A stretch of 64,000 nucleotides of DNA, taken from assembly GCF_003573695.1 (NCBI RefSeq), contig NC_039358.1, positions 99,324,117 through 99,388,116 on the forward strand. The letters are read 5' to 3'. The position numbers and the translations under genes were made by a program. Position 1 is the stretch's first letter, and every line of letters starts with the position of its first letter. The DNA is from Papaver somniferum (Eukaryota > Streptophyta > Magnoliopsida > Ranunculales > Papaveraceae). Shown in pieces: positions 22,178 to 31,350 of this stretch. The notes under the pieces are model-generated. The model was not told the origin of the DNA. It did no database searches and worked only from the letters and a program-made list of their open reading frames with translations.

Positions 22178-23472
22178 TTGCTGGAATTTTAGACACCATG
22201 ATTCCATGAAGTGTGACAGTTGATGGAATCAAGGAGTGGGGAAGTGGAGATCGTGTTTGAAACCAGTTGCTCAACGTGTGGAGACTTGGTCGATTTTCCA
22301 CCCACTACCTCGTGAATTCCTTCAACTGATTGCACGACTTGTTAACATTCCATCGTGTGTTTGAACACACGTGCCGTAGACCGCCAGACCAAAACCCTAA
22401 GTGATATCCCCCCAAGTGACACGATTGACGTCTCGTGGTTTGTTAGTCAATTGATGACTTCGTGGTTTGATGGGACGATGAGTCCATGTAGTTGCTGAGT
22501 TGAACATGATGTTCTGAAACTCATGAATTGAACATGTCATGAGACAGAGGTATAGTTCTTACGATGAAGTGAGCAAGTATCGCTCATTCGATGGATCATT
22601 GAATATTGATTGTTGAACCAATATTCCTTGGTTTGAGAAAATATTTATCATCTGAGCAAGTGTTGCTCATGTGATGAATTGTTGAATATTTGATCGTCTG
22701 AGCATGTATTGCTCATATGATGGACTATTGGCAGCGTACCCAAAATATTAATTAGAATACTGGTCGTTGAACCGAGCATAATTAATAAAATTAATGACCA
22801 TGAGGCCGTCGTAAAATTATTAAGGTTGGAATATGGAACGATGATCCTTGGATTCAGAAACCCTAATTTGATCAATTGATGATCAATTCATGGTTCGTCA
22901 GAAGTTTAACCATGGGATGAAGGAGGGAGCGACTACATGGGACTGTGGATCAACCATGTAGTGTCCATATGCTCACGTGAGCAAATACGAAGAACTCCTG
23001 AAGAGTTGACGATTTGTTGGTGGAAGAATGATCAAATGCTGGCTTAATCATTTATTCAAAATACTCGTCTGAGTCTTAGGTGAGAAAACCTAATTAATTA
23101 TGACGAGGCGAGGGAACGACCATGGAGTCATGAAACCGGCCCTGGGTTATCACGTGACCGCCTGACGATCACTTCATGAAAATCCAAAGTGTTTGGAAGA
23201 GTTTTGGACTTAATACGAGCAATTGTGCAAATTAGGTCAAAACTGTGAAAATTGATGGGACCGGCTTCCGTGAGCCAAAGATCCAATCTTGGTCGGTCAA
23301 GATAGCGTGCTCGTGTCCCCAAGGCGTCTGCGTCTCAGTCCTGAGAATTTTGATATTTTCTGGCGTGCAATTGAGCATTCATTCGAGAAAATATGCCAAA
23401 ATTAGGGTTTCGACGAAACTGAGGAAAACACCATGAGATGATGAAAAATAATTATAAAATAAGGAATGAGGA

Positions 23473-24290
23473 TGCGTGGGACCGCCTGGTAAAGGCATGG
23501 TCGTCCGGTCGTGACCACGATCCTGTGGTGCCTTTTCCTTAATTTTATAATATTTTGATGATTTTATGAAAAATTCATGAATTTTGAGAAATTTGATGAA
23601 TTTAGGGAGTTTCCATGAATTGAAGGAGTTTTCATGAGTATAAAAACAAGGGTGTGTGGGACCGTGGAGGCATGGCCGGCCGGCTATGGACCGGTCCCAC
23701 GATTTATCATAATTTTTTAATATTTTTTAGGTATTTTTGATGATTTGAGGGAATTTTTCCTAATTTGAGAGAAATACCATGAAATCAAGGAATTTTATGA
23801 ATTCAAGGAAAACTAATAATAAAATAATAAAACAAAGGGGCGTGTGGGACCGGCTAGGGCATGGTCGGCCGGCCAAGGCCCGGTCCCACAAGTTTTCATA
23901 ATTTATTTTATTTTGTTATTATTTGATGATTTGTGCAAAATACCATGAAATCAAGGAGTTTTTTCATGAAATTAGAGAAATAATAATAATAATAAAATAA
24001 TAAGAAACCGTGAGGTGTGGGTCCGGTTGGGACCAAGGCATGGCCGGTTGGCCAATGGTCACGCCCCACTCTCCTTTTCTTAATTTTATATTATTTTTTA
24101 TGGATTTATGGAAGTACCATGAAACCGAGGAGTTTCCTCGAGACGAAGGAGATTTGATAAAATGAGAAAATTTCATCAAATCATGGAAAATAATAAAATT
24201 GCATTAAAAATATAAAACTGGCATGGGATTGACCAAGACACGGTCGGTCGGTCGTGTGTCCGTGCTCCCAGCACCCTGGTCAATATTTTT
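23473..24290 (-). repeat. GC-rich hairpin series in V LTR
   Basis: Five islands spaced about 180 bp apart in AT-rich DNA. The clearest pair GTGGGACCG with CGGTCCCAC (23655-23663 / 23692-23700, and 23844-23853 / 23880-23889) around GGCCGGCC-type cores. Degenerate versions lie near 23473, 24013 and 24218. They are also present in the 5' LTR (about 35500-36330). Confidence 0.75.
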
Positions 24291-24521
24291 AATTATTTAT
24301 TATTTTCTTCTCTATTTTGCATAGGCTCGTCGTTTCGTTGTATTTTTGAAATACTCGTTCGTGTGGTGACCGTTAGTGTATCGTCGTTGAATACACCTTC
24401 ACCATTTGAATCGGGGCTTACTTAGAGGTAGCTCAGACGTCCGGTTGTTGATTATTTATTACTAATTGTGGAATTCGGTAGAGAATAATTCACAAAACTG
24501 AGCAATAAGATGTTTATTATT

Positions 24522-24815
24522 AATTCGTAAGATCAACTGAGGATTCGACTACGAATTCAGAATAATAAAGTGAGCATTACCATTCCATGGGATCGTAGAT
24601 CCGACCATAGAATTGGAGTAATTAAGATTTATCTATTACCATTTATGAGACCAGTTGTGGATTCGATCATGAAATCGGAGTAATGAGATAATATAGTTAT
24701 TGCTATTCTATGAGATCAAGTCGTGGATTCGATCATAGAATCAGAACAATTGTTATTGTCATTCCATGGGACCAGTCGTGGATTCGACCATGGAATAGGA
24801 GCAATTGTAATTAGG
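24522..24815 (-). repeat. Five tandem 60-bp hairpin repeats in V U3
   Basis: Units start near 24522, 24582, 24641, 24704 and 24761. Each has an ATTCCATGG/ATTCTATGA-type left half, GTGGATTCGA in the middle and the complementary CCATGGAAT/CATAGAATC right half. They are repeated in the 5' LTR at about 36575-36860. Confidence 0.75.
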
Positions 24816-25218
24816 AATAATTAACTTTGTGGCTCTATACTAGCAAATCAAGCTGTCTAGGAGCATTAATTATCCCGATATGAGCTTGTCAGTAAGTCAT
24901 ATCCTTTATATAGTCAGGGTAAACTTGTTGTTTGTTCCTGAAGACGTTATCGCTCTATACTAGCAGAGCAAGCTGTCTAGGAGCCGTCCATCTCGTGATA
25001 CTATATAGAAATAATCATCGAAAGTATTCAGTATTCATGAGATATGCCGTTGTCCAGTCGTGAGACTACATATATACATGTACTCTGAGAGAAAGTACTC
25101 TCCGTTGAGAATTCGATGAGAGACCCGTGTCTCGATACTCACGCCTGATTGCTGAATCAGAGCTTCGTATATTTATGAGTTTATGATTTTAGCCTTTGTC
25201 AAAAATCCACCATCTACA

Positions 25219-25229
25219 TTAAGTCCCCT
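25219..25229 (-). other. V polypurine tract
   Basis: AGGGGACTTAA on the minus strand, directly before the 3' LTR start TGTAGATGG. Same tract as in T1. Confidence 0.8.
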
Positions 25230-25519
25230 GCTTACTGAGGAAAGGTGTTCCTCAGTCAGCATTAAATGGTGATTTTCCGGCCATAAATAATAATACCAGT
25301 AATTGAACTTAGTCGTAAGTTGAGACGTTACCGGATTTAGAGAGCATGAGCAAACCACGACTTGATGAAGGCTTCAATGTCATGATTGGAGCGTCGTTTG
25401 ATGAGCATAAATTGGTGTTGAACCGCTGGTTTGGACGACGAGTCCGTGGTCGGTTAGGATTCGCGGGTCGGGCCCAATAAGGAAATCCTTAGAAAATTAG
25501 GTTTTGGAAATAAAATTGA

Positions 25520-27165
25520 TATAAAAGGGATTAATCCTTTTTTTTTCCACGACCAGCTCTCCATCATCTCTGCACCTTCACGCCAGCAGGAAGATTCCCG
25601 CGCCGGACCACCACCTCGCCGCCGTTGCCGTTGTCGCCGCGATTTCCGGCCAAACCGACCAGGTGTTTTTTTTTTTTTTTGTGTGATGGTGACTTCATGC
25701 GTTGTTATGTTTTGATCATGATGAAGTTATACATGTGTGTATATTAGTGTGAGTTTTATGAAAACCCTCGTTTTTGAAAACGTATGTTCGTTCGATCGTT
25801 AGTTTTGAAACTAACTATAATCCCTGATTTAGGAGAGATTTTTTTTTAGTATGAACCTAGGTTCAGTGATAAAACTTAGTTTATGAGCTTTCATGTGTAC
25901 CAAGGTTTATCATAAAAGAAGTGAATTTTCATGAAATCGGAATAATCCTTCGTTTTAAAGACAAATAACGATGACACGAAGGAAAATATGTATGATGAAC
26001 TTGTGTCCAGTGATAAAATTTTGCTTATGAGCTTTCATGTAAATACAAAACTTTATCATATGTATGAGATGTGAGCTTTCACAATATTTTTTGAAATAAA
26101 CCTTCGTTTTAAAGACAAATAATGACGATACGAAGGAAAAATAGTTTTTTTTTATATATATATATATATAGCAGCCGTGACATATATTGTGCAAAATATG
26201 ATGATATATTTTATTTGCATGAATTTGTTTTCATTAGATAAAATCTTGAGAATTTATGTAAGCAAGTTGCATTAATGTTTTTTTCGAAAAATCAAAACGT
26301 GGGTTTTGAGGAACTTCAAGATAGACAATATATTTATGATGAAATATTATTGTTATGAACTTCATAGGTCAGTTGTGTGAATGTTCACATTATGAAAATT
26401 GTGTCCGTGATTTTATGAAAAATCAGTTTCGAAATAAATAAAGTTTCGTTCGTTTTTTGCAGTTTTCGAAGAGACGAACGATTTTGAGGTGTTAACTCTA
26501 GCATTACTATCACTATTGTTAGTGGAAGTATAAAAGGTAAGAGTTAAGAGTTACCATTTTTTGCTGATGTTGGTTTGTTTACATAGTAGTAATCTTTGAT
26601 CTTCCGGTTCCAGAAAATGTCGACCAACAATAACAAATTACGATTACTGGTATTCCTCTTCTTCCTCTGGCTCTTCTGATGAGGATTCCGACGCTCCTGT
26701 AGCGAAATCAAAGGCTAGGGTTACCCAGGAAGGGGCGAAGCCTAATGTTCCTTGGGTGAGCGAAGAGTCTCTTTTGCTGAACTCGAAAAGAAAAGTGAAG
26801 ACAAAAAGGAGGATGCCCGTCAACGTGAAAAAGATCGCACCCGGCGTAAGAGACAGAGGGTTGAGGAGAAGCGTCAATTCTTGGATGGGGTGCCTTCTGA
26901 TTCTGATGCTGATGCTTCTGAAGGAGAGATCACATGGGAACCATCCGAGCGTTACATTAAGCCTGATCGATATGAAAGAGAGCATCAGAGGACGATGAAG
27001 AAAATTGAAGCTGAAGCTGCAGCAGAAGATAACTCGGATTCAGATGATGATGTTATCTTCCGTCCACCGGACTTCACCAATGATCCTGACAGTGACTCTG
27101 AAGAAGATGATTCCGAGAAGGACAGTGACGATGAAGCTGACAATTCGGATGAGTCCGACGAGTAG
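25520..27165 (+). pseudogene. Antisense gene 1 in V: acidic protein, spliced, frameshifted
   Basis: On the strand opposite to V's pol. A TATA box (TATAAAAG, 25520-25527) is followed about 30 bp later by a pyrimidine/GC-rich leader unlike its surroundings. Plausible splice sites: donor AG/GTGTTT at 25663, acceptor TTTTTTGCAG ending 26462, donor AG/GTAAGA at 26537, acceptor GGTTCCAG ending 26613. ATG follows at 26617. The coding exon has a Ser-rich start, a basic segment (REKDRTRRKRQRVEEKR) and a strongly acidic Asp/Glu/Ser tail, ending at TAG 27163-27165. Two apparent frameshifts (about 26637 and 26755) split it over frames. I recognise no family. A nuclear, chromatin- or RNA-related role is only a guess from the charge pattern. 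Confidence 0.6.
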
Positions 27166-27543
27166 TTTTACTTCCATCTTCTTTAGACGTTAGAGCATTC
27201 CCTTTTTAGTCTTCATAGTGGATATCTTTCTTTTGACTGTTTAAACGACTTTACTTCAATTAGACTTTTCTTCTGAATGATGAACATTTTGTTAACGTCG
27301 ATTTCTTCTAATCCATGACATGGACCAATGTCCATATATCCAAATTCATCATGACTTGTCGATTTTCATGAGAAGTAACATAACACGGTGAGAATTCATG
27401 ACGTGTACAAGGCCGCGTGGCCTATCCTTTGACCCTGATGTCAGTCCCCAGTGTGTTATTTTCCTCCGCGTCTTCGGTATCGATCTTTGAAGCCTAGGGT
27501 TTCAGTGAAACTCGTAACTGAGTTGACTATATGACTATCGCCT

Positions 27544-27555
27544 GATATATATATC
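27544..27555 (+). promoter_or_regulatory. Possible TATA element of antisense gene 2
   Basis: A GATATATATATC palindrome lies about 100 bp before ATG 27652. It is plausible but short, and a chance AT run is possible. Confidence 0.35.
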
Positions 27556-27651
27556 TTCAAGACTCCAAATCTATGATCCACGCAAATATTTCTTCCATTC
27601 CTGAGTCAGTTTCATCGTGCAGAGAAGTTTTGATCCTACCCTCTTGCCGTC

Positions 27652-28646
27652 ATGTCGAGCAATAGCATTTCTTCTCAAGATGATCTTCAGTCGAAGCGTG
27701 AAATAGCAACGTCTATCTCAGTAAGTTGTACACTTCTTCTTCTTCTCCTTTCTTGTCTCTGTTCAATCGAGATTGTTGATCACAAGAGAATGATTTGTCG
27801 TAGGACTGTAAGAAGAATGCTACTCCTCATAATGCAAGGCCTAAGCGGACTGTTAGAGCTCCTGCCCGGTATGGATCGGCTCGTGCTGAAGCTGGATCGT
27901 CTGTAAGTAAACCTATGACTCTTGAGATTGTACTGAGTCCCGGGATTAACACTCCTTCGTTTCATCGTAGGCGGATGTCCGTGTCGTCGTCGATGCTAGA
28001 CGAAGAAAGAGTGGAAAGTCCGTGACCGTGGTTGAGGTTGAGGAAAGCAGTAACCAGGCATGTGAAGATTCTGTAGGATCCGTGGAGACCGGAGACGGTG
28101 TCCATGCTCGTGAATACCCAACCGCTGGACTTTTATTCGAAGCCCCATTGATTAATACCTTCCCAGACAATGAAATGGTCGGCGGATTCGTGATTCCCAA
28201 ATGTCATGCTCTCTGTACACCAAGATCTGGAAGAAGTATGGTCACATTGCTACCACAGAAGTGTGGAAAGGTTTTCTTCCAACCCTTTTAACCACGGTAG
28301 CGGGCTATTGCCGATCATCGAGGAAATGAATCAGATGCACTTGCGAGACGTCAAAAACCATGAACTGCACCAATGCGATGAAATGATCTCGAATTGTGAG
28401 ATATTGCGATTCAATGTAAGCTGGCTCCGTCGTCGTCTTGAGATAATCAAGGTTCATAAGGCGGCAGAGGCTGCTGATGCAATTTCCATGAATGCAGCTT
28501 TACTGGATGAGGAGAGGATACTGGCTCTGGAGTCAGCAAGGGTTGAGAAAGCGGTCGAAGACTTGAAGGCAAAGACCAAGATTTTTCAGAAGAAGCTTGA
28601 CGAGGCTTCTTACAGGGATTATCCGTTGCTGGATGGTTTGCTCTGA
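27652..28646 (+). pseudogene. Antisense gene 2 in V: spliced helical protein, frameshifted
   Basis: ATG 27652 starts a 23-codon exon ending at 27720. Intron 27721-27803 (GTAAGT...GTAG), a 33-codon exon 27804-27902, intron 27903-27970 (GTAAGT...CGTAG), then a third exon from 27971. All three exons join in one phase. The third frame stops at 28291, but the similarity-bearing text moves through two other frames, with YTKIWKKYGHIATTEVWK near 28220-28275 and then an open frame to 28646 with SWLRRRLEIIK and a long Ala/Glu/Lys-rich, probably coiled-coil C-terminus. KYGHIA and VSWLR-type motifs remind me of plant PEARLI-4-like proteins. That is from memory and uncertain. Two frameshifts (about 28212 and 28305) make it a pseudogene here. 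Confidence 0.6.
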
Positions 28647-28830
28647 GTGAGCATTTGTGGTTGTTGTTTTTTGAGTAAATCTGAGTTTCTAGTTAGGTGA
28701 AACAGTTGATCATGGTATGAACGAATTTTGCTCATTTATGAAATGTTTAATGAACAAAGGAGCATTCATGCTCTTTGGAGGAATGAAATTACATTTTTGA
28801 AAATGCTTGAAATGATGAAGAGGTAGTTGT

Positions 28831-29165
28831 TCATGGATCAGGCATAATAAGCTTTGAGCCATTTGCCATGATGTTTCCTTCTTTCCTCCATTGATTGCTA
28901 AAATTTGTAGTATCCGCTAGACACTGCTTGATAACAACATATGGCCCTTCCCATTTAGGAGAGAACTTAGGAGCGGACATGTCTTGTTGAATGTGCTTTG
29001 TCGTATTTAATACCAAATCTCCTACTTGAAATGTTCGAGGTCTTACCATTTTGTTGTAGGCTCTGGAGATCCTCTGTTTGTAAGCTTCCACATATTTTTC
29101 CACCTTGATTCCAGCATATCTAGCTCAGCGATTCTTGATCTGGAGATTTCGGCCTCATCCCATTG
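28831..29165 (-). pseudogene. V integrase C-terminal part, frameshifted
   Basis: Continues the integrase in other frames: a short SRSRIAELDMLESR stretch, then AYNKMVRPRTFQVGDLVL and SPKWEGPYVV, the usual C-terminal DNA-binding region (GPY/F-type motif KWEGPYVV). No chromodomain follows. Frame changes occur near 29165 and 29105. Confidence 0.75.
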
Positions 29166-30093
29166 CACCACTGGATGCTGCAATCCTGGCTGAGGGAACT
29201 TTGATTTCTGCTGGAAGTATGGCGTCGGCTCCATAGACAAGGGAATATGGCGAAGTACCGATCGAGCTCCTTGGTGCAGTTCTGTAAGCCCATAGAGCCA
29301 TGGGTAATTGCTCATGCCATGATCGAGGATTGTCATGAATCGTCCGACTGATAATCCTGACCAAAGTCTTGTTGGTACTTTCTGCTTGACCATTTCCTTG
29401 TGGATAGTAAGGCGTGGAGAAGATTTGTTTGATCCCATATTTATTGAGCAGCTTCTCAACATCTTGATTGGCAAAAGGAGTTCCGTTATCTGTGATGATA
29501 TGCTTAGGAACTCCGAATCTGCATATTATGTGCTCTTTGATGAAGGCGGCAATCGTAACTCCAGTGGTGCTTCGAAGAGGAATAGCTTCGACCCACTTGG
29601 TGAAGTACTCTGTCGCAGTGATGATGTATTCATGTTGTTTTGAAGATGCTGGATTGATCTTCCCAATGATATCTAGTCCCCAGCTGTAGAAAGGCCACGG
29701 ACTATTCACAGAATTCAACGGGAGACAAGGAGTGTGGATGAGATTACCATGGGTTTGGCATTGGTGACACCTCTGAACGTGTGCGGCTGCATCATCTTCC
29801 ATGGTTGGCCAATAATATTTCTCATGAATTTGAAGAAATAGTTTCCTCTTTCCTTGATGTTCTCCATCATGTACTTCCTTCAGGATTGTAGGGATTTCAT
29901 GTTCGGCTAAGCACCTCAGTAAATTTCCACCAAAGCTTTTGCGGTATAAGATCCCATCGAGATAGACGAATCTCTTAGCTTTCTGAATGAGTTTGACTGC
30001 TTGCTTCTTTTCCAGTGGTAGTTCGTTGTCCCGGAGGTATTTGATGTAAGGCTCCCTCCAGTCCCCAGTGTGGTGGACCGTCAAAACCTCCAA
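29155..30093 (-). CDS. V integrase (core, long ORF)
   Basis: 312 codons. N-terminal HHCC zinc-binding residues are H75, H79, C109 and C112. The catalytic triad is D141 (in WGLDIIG), D202 (in ITDNGTPF) and E238 (in NGQAEST), with 35 residues between D202 and E238, so DD35E. Integrase joins the retroelement cDNA to chromosomal DNA and generates the short target duplication. The listed start is the first in-frame Met after a frameshift; the real protein is part of a Pol polyprotein. The core is intact, but the reading frame is lost before the C-terminal domain. Confidence 0.85.
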   Translation of the reverse strand: MEVLTVHHTGDWREPYIKYLRDNELPLEKKQAVKLIQKAKRFVYLDGILYRKSFGGNLLRCLAEHEIPTILKEVHDGEHQGKRKLFLQIHEKYYWPTMEDDAAAHVQRCHQCQTHGNLIHTPCLPLNSVNSPWPFYSWGLDIIGKINPASSKQHEYIITATEYFTKWVEAIPLRSTTGVTIAAFIKEHIICRFGVPKHIITDNGTPFANQDVEKLLNKYGIKQIFSTPYYPQGNGQAESTNKTLVRIISRTIHDNPRSWHEQLPMALWAYRTAPRSSIGTSPYSLVYGADAILPAEIKVPSARIAASSGAMG

Positions 30094-30335
30094 GTGATGA
30101 GGAGGTGTTTGGCAATCAGGACAAGATCCTTGTAAATCTTGACTGAGTCTCCATGGATGGCCAGTAGTACCCCATTCTTTGAAGCTTTCTGTAAAGTGTT
30201 ACCACTAACGTTTGCCCACAACTTCCTCATGTATGCGCTTGAGTTGTTCTTCCGCTTCGTCGCTCCCAAGACATCGTGATAGAGATCCATCAGGGTTTCG
30301 ATAGTATAGCCCTCCATGAAGCAAGAAGTAGTTCT
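30081..30335 (-). pseudogene. V RNase H-integrase linker, frameshifted
   Basis: A 78-codon frame just upstream of and overlapping the integrase start (MEGYTIETLMDLYHDVLG...). It resembles the spacer before the HHCC domain in related elements. It is out of frame with both neighbours. Confidence 0.5.
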
Positions 30336-30875
30336 TCAATTCCTTGAGGCTGACTTGGCCTTCTGAATAGAGCTGCTCAATTCATGAATGATGGGTGCTC
30401 GCCAATCGTTCGCTGGAATGTCTTCGATCTGAGTGAGCCAAGTTGAAGATACCGTACGCCTCTGTACAGTGATCGTTTTCTGTGCTCCTTCGAATTGCAG
30501 CTTGGAGGCGAGAGTTGCTAGGCAATCAGCATGCCTATTGTTAGTCCGTCCAGTATGGACGATCGTTGCGTCAGCAAAATAGGTCAACAGTCGCTGAGCT
30601 TCGGTTCTGAATGGAGCAAGTGTGATTTCTTTGAGAGAATACGTTTTCATCTGGTTGACCAATAATTTTGAATCTCCCCTTATCTCGAGGTGTGTTGCTC
30701 CTGCTTGCTTGGCCAAGGATAATCCTAATAGGAAGGCTTCATATTCCGCTGAGTTGTTGGTGCAGTGGAAATCCAACTTGAACGAATGTGAGAAAACTTC
30801 ACCAGATGGAGACACCAGCACTAGCCCGCTCCTCCGGTGTCACTACTAGGGGTGGCAGATCCATCAAAGTATAGA
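30336..30875 (-). pseudogene. V second RNase H (Tat-type additional domain)
   Basis: In the main ORF (30821-30336) NNSAEYEA gives E27, RGDSKLLVNQ gives D50 and NRHADCLA gives D99, three of the four RNase H catalytic residues. The first Asp (YFDGSAT) is encoded just upstream at about 30850-30875 but in a different frame with a stop, so the domain is broken. RNase H removes RNA from RNA/DNA hybrids. A second RNase H after the standard one is known for Tat-lineage elements and is the main basis for placing V there. Confidence 0.8.
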
Positions 30876-31350
30876 AGCCATGTTTCTTCCTTGATGACCA
30901 AGATGTCTGGGAATTCGCCGGGCACTTCTTCATGTAGTGTTGTTGTGTCTTCCCCTGGAAAAGCAGGAGCAAGTCTGCGACCGCTTGACCTTTGATGGCT
31001 TTAGGTGGCGTGCAAGCTATGTCAAATTCTGACATCTGGAGTAGCCACTTCGCTGGTCTCCCTATCAAGGCTGGCTTTGATAGCAAGAACTTTATGGGAT
31101 CAGCTTTGGAGATGAGTACGACCCTGTTAGATAGTAAGTAATGTCTGAACTTCTGGATTGCATGTACCAATGCCAGGCATGCCCTTTCATCCTTTGGACA
31201 TCGGAGTTGAGCGTCTCTCGTTGTGCGGCTGAAGTAGTAAATCGGTCGTTCGACGCCTTCGTCGTCTTCCTGAGCGAGGAGTGCGCCGATGGCGACGTCA
31301 CTGGAGGTTGTGTAAAGAATTAGAGGTCGTCCCTGACTGGAGACCTCATG
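30799..31350 (-). pseudogene. V RNase H (standard Ty3/gypsy domain)
   Basis: In a frame different from RT: PIYYFSRTTRDAQLRCPKDE is readable near 31185-31245, then ALVHAIQKFRHYLL and a C-terminal QAVADLLL. Related elements have a YxSR...Y.E.E segment here. It is joined to RT by an apparent one-base loss in a G run near 31330. Some catalytic acids seem replaced, as usual for a degenerate RNase H followed by a second copy. Confidence 0.7.

Larger units (their letters stand above)
21762..25218 (-). repeat. V 3' LTR (about 3457 bp)
   Basis: Colinear with 33786-37275. The PPT-proximal end has CCATCTACA (25210-25218), the reverse complement of TGTAGATGG. The outer end lacks the expected TGTAGATGG: homology starts at ACGATTTGC (21762) after satellite-like sequence, so 10-15 terminal bases are lost or replaced. 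It holds GC-rich hairpins (23473-24290) and a run of five 60-bp hairpin repeats (24522-24815). Confidence 0.85.

Noticed and set aside
29335..29689. Plus-strand ORFs opposite integrase
   Set aside because: Shadows of the integrase frame on the other strand, without independent motifs.
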